Made by a program: the position numbers and the translations under genes | Assembly: GCA_041946825.1 (NCBI GenBank) | Contig: JBHGBD010000014.1 | Location: 44,406 to 108,405, forward strand | Source of the DNA: CAZTHM01 sp041946825 | Lineage (GTDB): Bacteria; Acidobacteriota; Terriglobia; UBA7540 | Length of the DNA stretch: 64,000 bases | Reading direction: 5' to 3' | Notes under the pieces: generated by a model | The model's database searches: none | Told to the model about the DNA's origin: nothing | What the model saw: only the letters and a program-made list of their open reading frames with translations | In this document: one piece after another, positions 20,563 through 31,143 of the stretch | Position numbering within the stretch: the stretch's first letter is position 1 | Layout of the letters: each line of letters begins with the position of its first letter

Positions 20563-21216
20563 TCAAAAGTGACACACCGAGCAATCGACCGAAGCTTGCA
20601 CGGCTTTGCCGGCGATGCCCGTCTGGTTCGCGGTACGGTGGCAATTAACACACCATCCCATTGAGAGGTCCGGAATCTGGCGAACGCGCTCCATCGTCTC
20701 GACGGCCCCGTGACACGTCTGGCAGGTCACGCCCGCAGTGACATGCGCACGATGATCGAAATGCGCGAAGTCGGGAAGGTTATGAATTCGGACCCATTCG
20801 ATCGGCCGGGGTGGATGCGCAGCCGAGGGTCTCATGTCGTCGCCGAGACCCAGCGCTGCGTAAAGTTTGGCGAGTTGAGGGGAAACAATCTTTCGCGGAG
20901 CACGCAGCTCCTTTTTTGCCAATTCATCTTCGGCCCGTACCGCGCCGAGCGGCGCCGTCACAAAGCGGTGGCAGTTCATGCACACACTCGCGGCGGGAAC
21001 GCCGGCGTACCGGCTTTTTTCCGCGCCCGAGTGACAATAAAGGCATGCTATCTGCAGTTCGCCCGCGTGCAGGCGGTGTGAGAAATCAATCGGCTGCGCG
21101 GGCTCGTAGCCCTGCTGGTTTCCCGGCAAGTGGAGCGCACCGAACTTCGGCGAGAGCGCCATGGCGCTGAATGCCAACGCTACCAGCAGCACGATTGTCG
21201 CCGTCCGACTGTTCAT
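20563..21216 (-). CDS. actA: Alternative complex III subunit ActA (pentahaem cytochrome c)
   Basis: This encodes 217 residues. An N-terminal signal/anchor (TATIVLLVALAFSAMALS) is followed by five CxxCH sites: C58 (CLYCH), C79 (CMNCH), C165 (CQTCH), C189 (CVNCH) and C212 (CSVCH). Distal histidines such as FSHRLH and FAHFDHRAH fit cytochrome c7/c3-type bis-His hemes. ActA passes electrons between ActB and ActE in the periplasm. It starts inside the stop codon of the TDT transporter gene (ATGA), which links the act genes directly to the nar genes. Confidence 0.92.
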   Translation of the reverse strand: MNSRTATIVLLVALAFSAMALSPKFGALHLPGNQQGYEPAQPIDFSHRLHAGELQIACLYCHSGAEKSRYAGVPAASVCMNCHRFVTAPLGAVRAEDELAKKELRAPRKIVSPQLAKLYAALGLGDDMRPSAAHPPRPIEWVRIHNLPDFAHFDHRAHVTAGVTCQTCHGAVETMERVRQIPDLSMGWCVNCHRTANQTGIAGKAVQASVDCSVCHF

Positions 21217-22286
21217 GCTAGGCCTTCCATCCCCGCCTCGCCTCGCAGGGTTCCTGCCAACGAGCCCACCAGGCCCGCGAAGGTGAGAAACCAGGCCGTC
21301 ACGGCGAAGTAGATAAAGATTCCGGAAATCGCGGAGAGAAACGGCAGGCGCATCGCTTCCGACAAACGCAGGGTCGCCACCGTATACATCCCCAGAGGAA
21401 ACACCGCGCCCCAGTAAAGCGGGTCATACACGAACTTGAACCTCTTATAGACGTGCCGCCACAGCGCAAGGATGAGCAACATGGGAATCCACCATGTCGC
21501 CGTCGCCCAGAAGAGAACCGTGAAGCCCTTCAGGAAGGGAACGAAACCTTCCATGAAGGGAGCCATGCCCGCGTGCTTGACGAGGTTCGCACCAACGAGC
21601 GTCGAAATCGCCATCGCGCCCATGTTGATCCAGTAGGGCGGCATCAGGTCGGAGGGCTGAAAGCGGAAGAATGTGTAGCGATAGAAAATCAGAGAAATCA
21701 TCCAGATGTACAGCATTCCGCCGCACAACCACAGGGCGAGCGAAAGGAACAAAATCGGGTCGGCATATCCAGCGAATTCCGGAAGCAGCCATGTACCGAG
21801 ATTGGCCACCGCCTGCGTGGCGACAACGGCGATCAGCCAGCCACCATTGATGCCGTCGGCCAACGACGGCTTTTCCTCTTTGACCGTAAAGCTGGTGAAG
21901 ATGGCGTACGTAAATCCCGTCCAGAAAATGATCGAGGCGAACCAGAGCACGGCCGCCATTGTGTAATGATCGAAGATCAGAATGAGTTCCGTCCCCAGGA
22001 TTCCCGTTCCGGCAACGATGGTGAAGAATCCCACGCCGCGCGTGTGGTCGGTCAAGTCGCGCCAGAAGGCGGAGGAGTAGAACAGCACTCGCGCGATGGT
22101 CATTATGGCGAGCACGGCAAACGTGACAATGTTCAGCAGGCCCAGAGGCACGGCAATCCAGCGCAGTTGAAACCAGTTCGCGGCGATCGCCACGACGCCT
22201 GTCGCCATCACCATGGCGAAATAAGCCGGATGTAGATTCTCGACGCTGGACTTGACGCGCATCGTTATAGTCGCCACCGCGTTCAT
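21213..22286 (-). CDS. TDT-family transporter (tellurite-resistance/dicarboxylate/sulfite exporter type)
   Basis: This encodes 357 residues from the ATG at 22286, four bases into the narK stop. The open frame continues upstream but is not supported. About ten helices are visible, starting with LHPAYFAMVMATGVVAIAANWF, the family signature (TehA/Mae1 'pa.f..vmgtG'). Members export sulfite or malate, or confer tellurite resistance, through a trimeric channel-like fold. In this operon, between NarK and ActA, a role in anion movement or export linked to nitrate or nitrite is plausible but not shown. The GC and style match the operon. The neighbouring narK and actA overlap it. Confidence 0.8.
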   Translation of the reverse strand: MNAVATITMRVKSSVENLHPAYFAMVMATGVVAIAANWFQLRWIAVPLGLLNIVTFAVLAIMTIARVLFYSSAFWRDLTDHTRGVGFFTIVAGTGILGTELILIFDHYTMAAVLWFASIIFWTGFTYAIFTSFTVKEEKPSLADGINGGWLIAVVATQAVANLGTWLLPEFAGYADPILFLSLALWLCGGMLYIWMISLIFYRYTFFRFQPSDLMPPYWINMGAMAISTLVGANLVKHAGMAPFMEGFVPFLKGFTVLFWATATWWIPMLLILALWRHVYKRFKFVYDPLYWGAVFPLGMYTVATLRLSEAMRLPFLSAISGIFIYFAVTAWFLTFAGLVGSLAGTLRGEAGMEGLA

Positions 22287-23614
22287 GACTCCCGCCCCGC
22301 AGCGCGTGGCGCCACTTCCGGAACCGAGGTGAGGGGCGCTTCGCGCGTGTACTTCAGGATCCACGCCATCGAGAGCGAGAACAGGGCCAGAAAGACGAAC
22401 ACAATGAATCCGATGGCGTAGCCGCGCTGGCCAAGATCACGAACCGCAAAACCCAATGCGGGTGGAATCACAAATCCGCCGAGTGCGCCCAATCCTCCCA
22501 CCCACCCCGCCGCGCCGCCTACGGCCTGGGGAACCTCCTGCGGAACCAGCTTGAAGACTGCGGCATTGCAGATACCCATGCCAAAGGCAAGCAGCACCAC
22601 GCCGGGAATAGCCAGTTCGTACTGGGACGCGGTGGTCATCACCAAACCGCCCGCCATCATGATGAAGAGCGACAGGATCGCGGTGTTCTCCCCTCCTTCG
22701 CGCAACTGGTCGGAAAGCAACCCGCCCCCGATACGAATCACTGAAGTCAGGAGCGAATATAAAGCCGTAAGCAGGCCCGCCTTGAGCGCCGTCATGCCGT
22801 AGAACGATTGCCAGTAAGTCGGCAACCACGCCGTCAGCGCGATGAAGCCACCAAATGTCGTGAAATAAATCCATACCAGGGCCCAGGTGCGCCAGACACG
22901 CGCGGAGATCTTCAAGCTGTCCATGAGGCTGCCGGCGGGGAAAAGCGTTTGCCCTTGCTCGATCGCTTTGGCGCGCGCTTCCTGCGGGTCAACGCCCTGG
23001 GCGCGGAACTGGAAGAACCAGGCGTTGCGACCGAAGAGCGCATACATGATCAGGCCCGCCGCGAGAAACAACAGCCATGCGAGGTATGACCCCGCAAGAC
23101 CCAATGCCACCAGAGCGATGGGGAGCAAAACCGAGAAGAGTCCGGGAGCCAGGTTGCCAATGCCGGCGAAAATCGCCAATGCGCGGCCCTGCTGTTTCTG
23201 TGGGAACCAGTAGGAAACCTGGCTGATGCCTACCGAAAACGTCGCGATCCCGCAACCGCAAAGCAGGCCGAGCAGCAACAGCAGCGGATACACGCCCGTC
23301 GTCAGGCGGTCGGGATAGAGAAAGTAGATCACCAGCGTCAACCCAATCATTCCCATCACCGAAAGCGAGAGGAGAACGAGGAAGGGCTTGCGCCCTCCGG
23401 TGGTGTCCACCCAGGCGGAAAATGGAATGCGGAGGAGCGAACCCGAAAGCGCGGGCATGGCCACGAGGAAAGCCACCATCATCGGGCCCAGATCCATGAC
23501 TTCCCGGAAACGCGCGGCGGTCGGTCCGTAGAGAGCAACGGCCGCAAAACCCACGAAGAATCCCGCCGTGGCCCCGAAGAGCCCCTGGCGGGGCGTCCCT
23601 TGAATGGCACTCAC
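22283..23614 (-). CDS. narK: Nitrate/nitrite transporter NarK (MFS)
   Basis: This encodes 443 residues from a GTG at 23612-23614 that overlaps the narI stop (GTGA). The frame continues upstream as antisense. There are twelve predicted helices. RIPFSAWVDTTGGRKPFLVLLSL is the conserved loop with basic residues, and FAGIGNLAPGLFSVLLPI corresponds to the NarK nitrate-signature helix (GNxG-type). LVWIYFTTFGGFIALTAWLP and the second half follow the NarK/NasA pattern. It imports nitrate and/or exports nitrite across the inner membrane for the reductase encoded by narGHI, consistent with its position in the operon. Confidence 0.87.
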   Translation of the reverse strand: MSAIQGTPRQGLFGATAGFFVGFAAVALYGPTAARFREVMDLGPMMVAFLVAMPALSGSLLRIPFSAWVDTTGGRKPFLVLLSLSVMGMIGLTLVIYFLYPDRLTTGVYPLLLLLGLLCGCGIATFSVGISQVSYWFPQKQQGRALAIFAGIGNLAPGLFSVLLPIALVALGLAGSYLAWLLFLAAGLIMYALFGRNAWFFQFRAQGVDPQEARAKAIEQGQTLFPAGSLMDSLKISARVWRTWALVWIYFTTFGGFIALTAWLPTYWQSFYGMTALKAGLLTALYSLLTSVIRIGGGLLSDQLREGGENTAILSLFIMMAGGLVMTTASQYELAIPGVVLLAFGMGICNAAVFKLVPQEVPQAVGGAAGWVGGLGALGGFVIPPALGFAVRDLGQRGYAIGFIVFVFLALFSLSMAWILKYTREAPLTSVPEVAPRAAGRES

Positions 23615-24339
23615 GACAAGACTCCTGTTCCGGGCTTTTCCCCTGCCAGTCCACGCACCCCGCCGTGCCAGCGGACCACCTGCGGCTTTCGCCACAAGTA
23701 GGGATTCGGAATCACCAGGATGTGAACCAGCCGCGTAAAGGGGAAGAGGCCGATCAAAAGATAGAAGTTCACGATGTGCAACTTCACCACGAAAGGCATG
23801 GCGACGATAAAGGTGATATCCGGATTGAATTTCAAGAGCGACCACAAATACGGCGCGACTGCAGCCGCGAACCACGAGGATCCCCAGGGATGGAACACCG
23901 CCACGTAAACTCCGGTCACTGTCTGCAGAAGGAGCAAAGCTTCCATGATCCAGTCAAGCAAGCTGGTGACAACCAGAACCTTCGGATCCGAAAACCGGCG
24001 AACCATAGCGCCTGCCAGGCCGATCACCGCCAGCAGGCCAAAAACCAGCGCCGTGACTTCCAGAACGTAAAGCCGCAGCGGCCGGCTGTTCCACAGCAGG
24101 ATCTGGCGAGGAATCAGGAAGGCCACAAGGTGCCCGAACAACACGATGATGAGACCAAAGTGGAGTGGCGCCAGCCCCCAGAAATGGGTCCGGTTCTCGA
24201 GGAACTGTGAGGAGAGGCTCGAGTAGGTGAACGTCTCCGCACGGTAACGATGGATGGTCAAAATGAAGAAACTCAAAAAGACCGCGTACGGAAGTACGGA
24301 AAACAGCAGGGGATCAAGATAGGCCAACACATTAGTCAT
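23611..24339 (-). CDS. narI: Respiratory nitrate reductase gamma subunit (haem b)
   Basis: This encodes 242 residues with five helices. NarI is the di-haem b membrane subunit that oxidises quinol and passes electrons to NarH. Histidine ligand candidates are in HFWGLAPLHFGLIIVLFGHLVAFLIP and MPFVVKLHIVNFYLLIGLFPFTRLVHILVIP. Its presence shows that this Nar does not depend on ACIII for quinol oxidation. It starts within the end of narJ (8-nt overlap) and ends in a 4-nt overlap with narK. Confidence 0.93.
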   Translation of the reverse strand: MTNVLAYLDPLLFSVLPYAVFLSFFILTIHRYRAETFTYSSLSSQFLENRTHFWGLAPLHFGLIIVLFGHLVAFLIPRQILLWNSRPLRLYVLEVTALVFGLLAVIGLAGAMVRRFSDPKVLVVTSLLDWIMEALLLLQTVTGVYVAVFHPWGSSWFAAAVAPYLWSLLKFNPDITFIVAMPFVVKLHIVNFYLLIGLFPFTRLVHILVIPNPYLWRKPQVVRWHGGVRGLAGEKPGTGVLS

Positions 24340-24870
24340 GTTTCACCCCTTGAAGGGCCGGCGCATGTGCGAAAGCCAGGGTTTCGCGCAGCGCCGTCAG
24401 GAGGAATTCGTAAGGGCTTTCCTTGCCCGCAATTCCGGCCAGCATCTTGTCGAGTGCCGGAGCCACACTTTCATTTGCGAACGAGCTGGCTTCATCCGCC
24501 TCCATTCGCGCCAATAGCGCGAGGATATGCGTCAAGTGGTCGGGCAGCTCGCTCGATTCCTGAACATTGTGGCGTCGAAGTCGCTCGCGGGTCCTGACCA
24601 GAAATGCGCCACGATCGTAGTTGTCACCATAGAGGTGCCAGCCGACTTCCAACACACAAACGGGATTCAGGTCAAACGTCTGGACAAAGAGCTCTTGGAG
24701 CTTTTCCGTTGGACGCCCCTCCATTCGCGAAAGGAATTCGCCGACCTTTTGCTTGGCCTCCTCACAACACTCCTTTGCAGCGTCACGGCAGAGTCGCCCC
24801 GTCGCGATGTAGTCTTCGTCCGGATAGCAGAGCAGCTTGGCAAAATGCTCGTAAAGGTGAGCGTAGCCCA

Positions 24871-24874
<4 letters not shown>
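24332..24874 (-). CDS. narJ: Nitrate reductase molybdenum-cofactor assembly chaperone NarJ
   Basis: This encodes 180 residues. NarJ-family proteins (TorD fold) bind apo-NarG in the cytoplasm and help insert the molybdenum cofactor. The GYAHLYEHFAKLLCYPDEDYI start and the later LQELFVQTFDLNPVCVLEVGWHLYGDNYDRGAFLV match the family's conserved blocks (the 'tFDl.p....l.....G.d...RG..L' motif). The helix-rich remainder fits. It overlaps narH by four bases (ATGA) and narI by eight. Confidence 0.92.
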
Positions 24875-26361
<1,487 letters not shown>

Positions 26362-26388
26362 CGTTGTTCCTTCCTTGCCGGGCACTTG

Positions 26389-26507
26389 CCCTCACCCGGC
26401 ACTTCGCGCCGCCCTCTCCCCCGTGGAGAGGGCCAAGATCAAAAACCACTTCGCCCGACCCTCTCCCTCAGGGAGAGGGTGTCCCGACTTGTCGGGACGG
26501 GTGAGGG
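26389..26507. repeat. Composite palindromic (BIME-like) element between narG and narH
   Basis: The element is bounded by CCCTCACCC (26389-26397) and GGGTGAGGG (26499-26507), a perfect 9-bp inverted pair. Inside are CCCTCTC...GAGAGGG (26412-26432), a near-continuous ACCCTCTCCCT-C-AGGGAGAGGGT (26458-26480, 11-bp arms, one-base centre) and GTCCCGAC-TT-GTCGGGAC (26481-26498). It fills the only large gap within the nar operon. Confidence 0.85.
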
Positions 26508-26515
26508 GAGTTCCC

Positions 26516-29500
26516 TCACCACTTCAATTCCGGCAGCTTGCGTACCAAAACATGGGTGTCACGATTGACGCCCGTCGGTCCCCAATAGTTGAAGTGATAG
26601 GTGAACTGGCCGTATCCGCCGACCATCAGGTTGGGCTTCAGGCGGACGCGGGTCAGGCTGTTGTGCCCGCCCGCGCGCCGGTAGCCGCGCAACGGCGAAA
26701 CCGGAACCGAGTACGTGCGTTCGGGTGAGTGGTACTGGATGCAGATGCCGCGCGGGATTCGCGCGCTGACCGCGGCGCGTGTCACCACCACACCATGATC
26801 GTTGTGCACCTCGACCCAATCGTTATCGCGCACGCCAATGTCCTCGGCGTCTTTGGGATTGATCCAGAAAGGCTCGACGCCGCGCGAAAGCGTCGTCATG
26901 CGCTGGTTGTCGCCGTAGGTCGAGTGGATGTGCCACTTCCCATGCGGCGTCAGGAAATTGAGCATCTTGGTCGGGCCGACTTCTTTCGAAAACATCAGGT
27001 CCGAATACTGGACCGGCGAGGGCTTCGGCTTGTAGGTCGGCAGGTGCTCGCCGTACTGGATGTAGCCCGGATGATCGAGATAGAAATGTTGGCGTCCGGT
27101 CAGCGTCCGCCACGGCACCAGGCATTCGACGTTGTATGTGAAGGGCGAGTAAGCGCGGCCATGGTCGAGCAGGCCCGACCACATGGGGCTGTTGACCAGC
27201 CGCTCCACTTTCGTCTGCAGGCCTTTGTAGTTCATCCGCACATCGCGGTTGTTCTCGGCGAGCTGGGCGAGCGGCAGCCCAACTTTTTCCTCCATGTTCT
27301 TGTAGGAGCGATAGGCGAGTTCGCCGTTCGTCACGGTCGCAAAGCGCAGAATCAAATCGCACACTTGCTGGTCCTCGAAGAGCGATGGGCAATCCTTGCC
27401 CTCCCAGCTCACTCGGGGGTGGTCGAGCAGCGTCGCGTCGTATACGTCTTCGACGGAGTAGGCCGTTCCGTGCGCGCCAAGCCCGTTCTGCCGCACTAAC
27501 GGGCCGTAGGAAATGAACTGGTTGTAAACGTTCTTGTAGTCGCGCTCCACAACGCGCAATCCGGACATCGTCTTGCCGGGGATCGGTTCGATTTCGCCGG
27601 TCTTCCAGTCGGCAAGCGTGGGCTGGGCTATTTCCGCCGGTGTGTCATGCGCGAGCGGTGAGGCCACCAGATCTTTCACCGGCCCCGGGAAGTGCTTCGC
27701 GGCAAGCTCCGAGAATTTCCGCGCCACGGAACGGAAAATCTGCCAGTCGCTTTTCGACTCCCAGCAAGGCGGAACCGCCGCTGAGAGTGGATGAATGAAG
27801 CTGTGCATATCCGTGGAATTGAGGTCGGCTTTTTCGTACCAGGTGGCGGCGGGCAGGACAATGTCCGAGTAAAGCGCCGAAGTGTCCATGCGGAAGTTGA
27901 GATCGACGACGAGGTCCATCTTCCCCTGTGGGGCATGCTCGTGCCAAGCGACCTCGCGCACGGAATCCTGCGCCAATTCCTCGGCGATGGCGTTGGTGTG
28001 CGTACCGAGATAGTGCTTGAGGAAGTATTCGTGCCCTTTGGCGCTGGCCATCAGCGCGTTGCCGCGCCAGATGAACCAAACTCGCGGCCAGTTTTCCGGC
28101 GCGTCCGGATCCTCGACCGAGAACTTCAGCTTGCCTTCCTTGAGCTGCTGGACAGCCGATTGAATCACCGCTTCCGGGGATTTCGCCCCCGCGGCCTCGG
28201 CTTCGCGGACGACGTCGATTGGGTTCTTACTGAATTGCGGATAAAACGGCAGCCAGCCGGAGCGCACGGCGCGCGATTGGATGTCCACGGTGTGGCCGGT
28301 CGCGAGCGAACCGGGCTGGCCATCGGGCGGGAGTGTGTGGTAGTCGCGGAAACTCTTCTCGTACCGCCACTGGTCGGTGTGCACGTAGTGCCAGCTCGGT
28401 GCGTTTTGAAGTCGCACCGCCGGCAGCCAGTCGCGCGCAAATGCGATCGAAGACCATGACTCCATCGGCGCAAGCTTCTCCTGGCCAACGTAATGGGCCA
28501 GGCCTCCGCCGTTCACGCCCACACATCCACAGAACATCAGCGCGTGAATCCCCGCGCGGTACATCAGGTTGTTGTGGTACCAGTGGTTGACGCCGGCGCC
28601 GATGATGATGATGCATTTCCCGCCCGTAAGCTCGGCCGTCCGCCCCCACTCGCGCGCGAAACGAATCAGAACCTCGCGGCCCATGCCCGTGTACTTTTCA
28701 CTCCAGGCCGGAGTGTAGGGCGCGTTCTCGTCGTTGTAGTCCTGGGGATAATCTCCCGTGAGCCCGCGCGGTACGCCGTATTGCGCCATCAGCAGGTCAT
28801 AGATGGTGGCAACCAGAACCGTCTCGCCGGAAGCCGTCGTGATACGCTTTGCCGGCACGCCGCGCGCGAGCGCCCGCGCCTCGCCAAAGTCATCAAGCTT
28901 GACTTGGACGACTTCGTCACTTGAATTCAGAAATGTCAGGGCTGGATCGATCTCCGTCCCATCCACGCCGTCCTTCAGCAACAGATTCCACTTCCCCTTT
29001 TCCTTGCCCCAACGGAAGCCCGAGCTTCCCATCGGCATCTTGGGCCGCGCGTCCTTCGCGTCCCACATCAGGAATTTCCACTCGCCGTTTTCGACGGACT
29101 CGTAACCCTGCAAGCGATTGGCGCGAAGCAGTTGTCCGGCCTTGTAGCCATCGCCGTCGGCGTGGAGTTCCACCAGATACGGGGCGTCGGTGTATTTCTT
29201 GGTGTATTCCGTGAAGTACGGCACGGGGCGGTCGTGATGAAATTCCTTGAGAAGAACGTGATTGACGGCCATCCACCAGGCGCCGTCCTGGCCGGCATTG
29301 AGCGCCACCCACTCGTCGGCGTATTTCGACACCTGGCTGAAGTCGGGCGAGAAAACCCACATCTTCGAGCCGTTGTGGCGCGCTTCGGCGGCAAAGTGGC
29401 AATCCGGCGTGCGCGTCATGTTGAGGTTCGAGCCCATGACGGCGAGCAGCTTGGCGTTGTACCAGTCGGCCGACTCATGAACGTCGGTCTGCTCGCCCCA

Positions 29501-30163
29501 CGTTTCCGGCGAGGCAGGCGGGAGGTCGCAATACCAATCGTAAAAGGACAGGGAGACACCGCCGAGGAGCTGCATCAGGCGCGAGCCGCTGGCGTAGCTG
29601 ATCATGGACATCGCGGGGATCGGGGAAAAGCCGGCGATGCGGTCCGGCCCGTGCTTCTTAATGGTGTAGATGAGCGAGGCCGCAATGAGCTCAAGCGCCG
29701 TCTCCCAGTCGACGCGCCGGAATCCTCCCTTGCCGCGGGCGCGCTGCCAACGGCTGCGCGTCTCGGAGTTCTCGACGAGCGCCTTCCAGGTTTCCACCGG
29801 ATCTTCGTGCGCCGAGCGCTCTCTCCTCCAAAGATCGAGCAGCGCGCCGCGCATGTAGGGATACTTCACCCGCAGCGGGCTGTAGAGATACCAGGAAAAT
29901 GAAATCCCGCGCTGGCAGCCGCGTGGCTCATAGGGCGGCAGCCCGGCGACCAGCGAGGGATAATCGAGCGCCTGCATTTCCCACGTTACGATTCCGTCTT
30001 TGACATAGATTTGCCAGGAGCAGCTTCCCGTGCAGTTGACTCCGTGGGTGGAGCGGACGATCTTGTCGTGCTGCCAGCGGTTGCGGTAGAACTCCTCCCA
30101 AGCGCGCAGCTTGGGGTCTGCCTCATCTTTGATCCAGGCGTTGGAACCGTTCGGTTTCGCCAT
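26516..30163 (-). CDS. narG: Respiratory nitrate reductase alpha subunit (Mo-bis-MGD)
   Basis: This encodes 1215 residues, normal for NarG. There is no Tat signal, so the active site faces the cytoplasm as in classical Nar. The N-terminal [4Fe-4S] site is H40-x3-C44-x3-C48-x34-C83 (STHGVNCTGSCSW ... PRGCQRG). The molybdenum Asp is D213 in FYDWYCDLPPASPETWGEQTD. The sequence HGVNCTGSCSWQIYVKDGIVTWEMQ is diagnostic. It reduces nitrate to nitrite. Its start lies three bases after the narC stop, with GAGGTG as ribosome-binding site inside narC. No moa/mob/moe genes lie nearby, so cofactor supply is elsewhere. Confidence 0.96.
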   Translation of the reverse strand: MAKPNGSNAWIKDEADPKLRAWEEFYRNRWQHDKIVRSTHGVNCTGSCSWQIYVKDGIVTWEMQALDYPSLVAGLPPYEPRGCQRGISFSWYLYSPLRVKYPYMRGALLDLWRRERSAHEDPVETWKALVENSETRSRWQRARGKGGFRRVDWETALELIAASLIYTIKKHGPDRIAGFSPIPAMSMISYASGSRLMQLLGGVSLSFYDWYCDLPPASPETWGEQTDVHESADWYNAKLLAVMGSNLNMTRTPDCHFAAEARHNGSKMWVFSPDFSQVSKYADEWVALNAGQDGAWWMAVNHVLLKEFHHDRPVPYFTEYTKKYTDAPYLVELHADGDGYKAGQLLRANRLQGYESVENGEWKFLMWDAKDARPKMPMGSSGFRWGKEKGKWNLLLKDGVDGTEIDPALTFLNSSDEVVQVKLDDFGEARALARGVPAKRITTASGETVLVATIYDLLMAQYGVPRGLTGDYPQDYNDENAPYTPAWSEKYTGMGREVLIRFAREWGRTAELTGGKCIIIIGAGVNHWYHNNLMYRAGIHALMFCGCVGVNGGGLAHYVGQEKLAPMESWSSIAFARDWLPAVRLQNAPSWHYVHTDQWRYEKSFRDYHTLPPDGQPGSLATGHTVDIQSRAVRSGWLPFYPQFSKNPIDVVREAEAAGAKSPEAVIQSAVQQLKEGKLKFSVEDPDAPENWPRVWFIWRGNALMASAKGHEYFLKHYLGTHTNAIAEELAQDSVREVAWHEHAPQGKMDLVVDLNFRMDTSALYSDIVLPAATWYEKADLNSTDMHSFIHPLSAAVPPCWESKSDWQIFRSVARKFSELAAKHFPGPVKDLVASPLAHDTPAEIAQPTLADWKTGEIEPIPGKTMSGLRVVERDYKNVYNQFISYGPLVRQNGLGAHGTAYSVEDVYDATLLDHPRVSWEGKDCPSLFEDQQVCDLILRFATVTNGELAYRSYKNMEEKVGLPLAQLAENNRDVRMNYKGLQTKVERLVNSPMWSGLLDHGRAYSPFTYNVECLVPWRTLTGRQHFYLDHPGYIQYGEHLPTYKPKPSPVQYSDLMFSKEVGPTKMLNFLTPHGKWHIHSTYGDNQRMTTLSRGVEPFWINPKDAEDIGVRDNDWVEVHNDHGVVVTRAAVSARIPRGICIQYHSPERTYSVPVSPLRGYRRAGGHNSLTRVRLKPNLMVGGYGQFTYHFNYWGPTGVNRDTHVLVRKLPELKW

Positions 30164-30166
30164 CGT

Positions 30167-31081
30167 TCACCTCGTCTCCTCGCCGCGAACTAACGCCCGC
30201 CGCACCCCGCGAAAGCGACCCTTCCAGATCGCGTCGAACGCCACCATCATCAGCGCCATGCCACCGAGGCCCATCAGAAGAAAGTTCAATTGCGTGGCGC
30301 CCGAGTCGTCTCCGCCGCTCTTGGCGCGATCTTCAAAGAGGGCGACGAGCGGGAGGATTTCTTCGTTTTGAAAGGCTTTATTGCGGAAGGTCGCCTGCAT
30401 CGTGGGTGTGGCCGGCGCGGCGAGCCATGCCGCCAGACCTTTGCGCCCCTGTAAGCGCTCGAAGACTCGGGAGAGGTCGGGACCGATCTTCCCGCCTCCT
30501 AAACCACCCGCGCCCTTAACCGTGTGACACGACACGCAAGCAGCACCGCCACCCGCTAGCCTGGTTTCGCCTCGAAACAGCGCCCAGCCTGCGGCGACTT
30601 CCTGCGGAGTGAAGGGACGATCACTGATCTGAAGACCAACAAACTGCGACTTAGGCAGTTTGGATTCCGCCTCGATCAGATCGATCAAAGTGCGAGCGCG
30701 GTCTGGGGTGACGCCAGAGACAGTAGGCATCACGACGCCCCGCGCTTCTTGTACGAGCTGTTGGGCATAGGGATCGCCCGCGTCGATCACGGCCTTGGGA
30801 TTGGGGATGAAGCGCTCAAGCCAGGCGCGGTCCTTGCGCTGGGTGACATCTTTCAGGTCCGGTCCCGTCAATCGGCCGCCTCCGATCGTATGGCAGCTGT
30901 GGCAGTTGCGGCGGAAGAACGCAGCGTCATCTTGGGCGACCATCATCGCCGGCGAGACAGCCAAAATTGCAAGGACCGCGACCAAGCTCATAGGAACTAC
31001 TTTTTCGGCTGGTCGGAGGAGCCCAATGAAGGCACGCATCAGTGTCCTCTGGTCCCATTTCAGCCTGTGGATGAAGTTCAT
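30167..31081 (-). CDS. narC: Dihaem cytochrome c (NarC-like) with C-terminal membrane anchor
   Basis: This encodes 304 residues. A signal or anchor helix (MSLVAVLAILAVSPAMMVAQ, around residues 31-50) leads into two cytochrome c domains, each with one CxxCH: C60-C63-H64 (NCHSCHTIGGGRLTGPDL) and C182-C185-H186 (ACVSCHTVKGAGGLGGGKIGPDL). A C-terminal helix (~266-286, NFLLMGLGGMALMMVAFDAIW) anchors it. Thermus nar operons contain an analogous dihaem NarC that links NarGHI to other membrane components. It precedes narG by three bases and follows the Rrf2 gene by 62. It may hand electrons between ACIII and the nitrate reductase, but that is inference. The start could also be the internal ATG at residue 31. 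Confidence 0.85.
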   Translation of the reverse strand: MNFIHRLKWDQRTLMRAFIGLLRPAEKVVPMSLVAVLAILAVSPAMMVAQDDAAFFRRNCHSCHTIGGGRLTGPDLKDVTQRKDRAWLERFIPNPKAVIDAGDPYAQQLVQEARGVVMPTVSGVTPDRARTLIDLIEAESKLPKSQFVGLQISDRPFTPQEVAAGWALFRGETRLAGGGAACVSCHTVKGAGGLGGGKIGPDLSRVFERLQGRKGLAAWLAAPATPTMQATFRNKAFQNEEILPLVALFEDRAKSGGDDSGATQLNFLLMGLGGMALMMVAFDAIWKGRFRGVRRALVRGEETR

Positions 31082-31143
31082 TTCTGCCTACCTCTGGCGT
31101 TCAGTTGTCCTCAGAAATCAGGCAAATCACACAACCCGGTCTT

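Noticed and set aside
22283..23875. Longer NarK start upstream of 23614
   Set aside because: The extra N-terminus overlaps narI in another frame, and the GTGA coupling at 23611-23614 explains the start.
26516..30163. Interpretation of NarG as nitrite oxidoreductase (NxrA)
   Set aside because: No Tat signal, classical NarG motifs, and complete NarJ, NarI and NarK neighbours indicate nitrate reduction.
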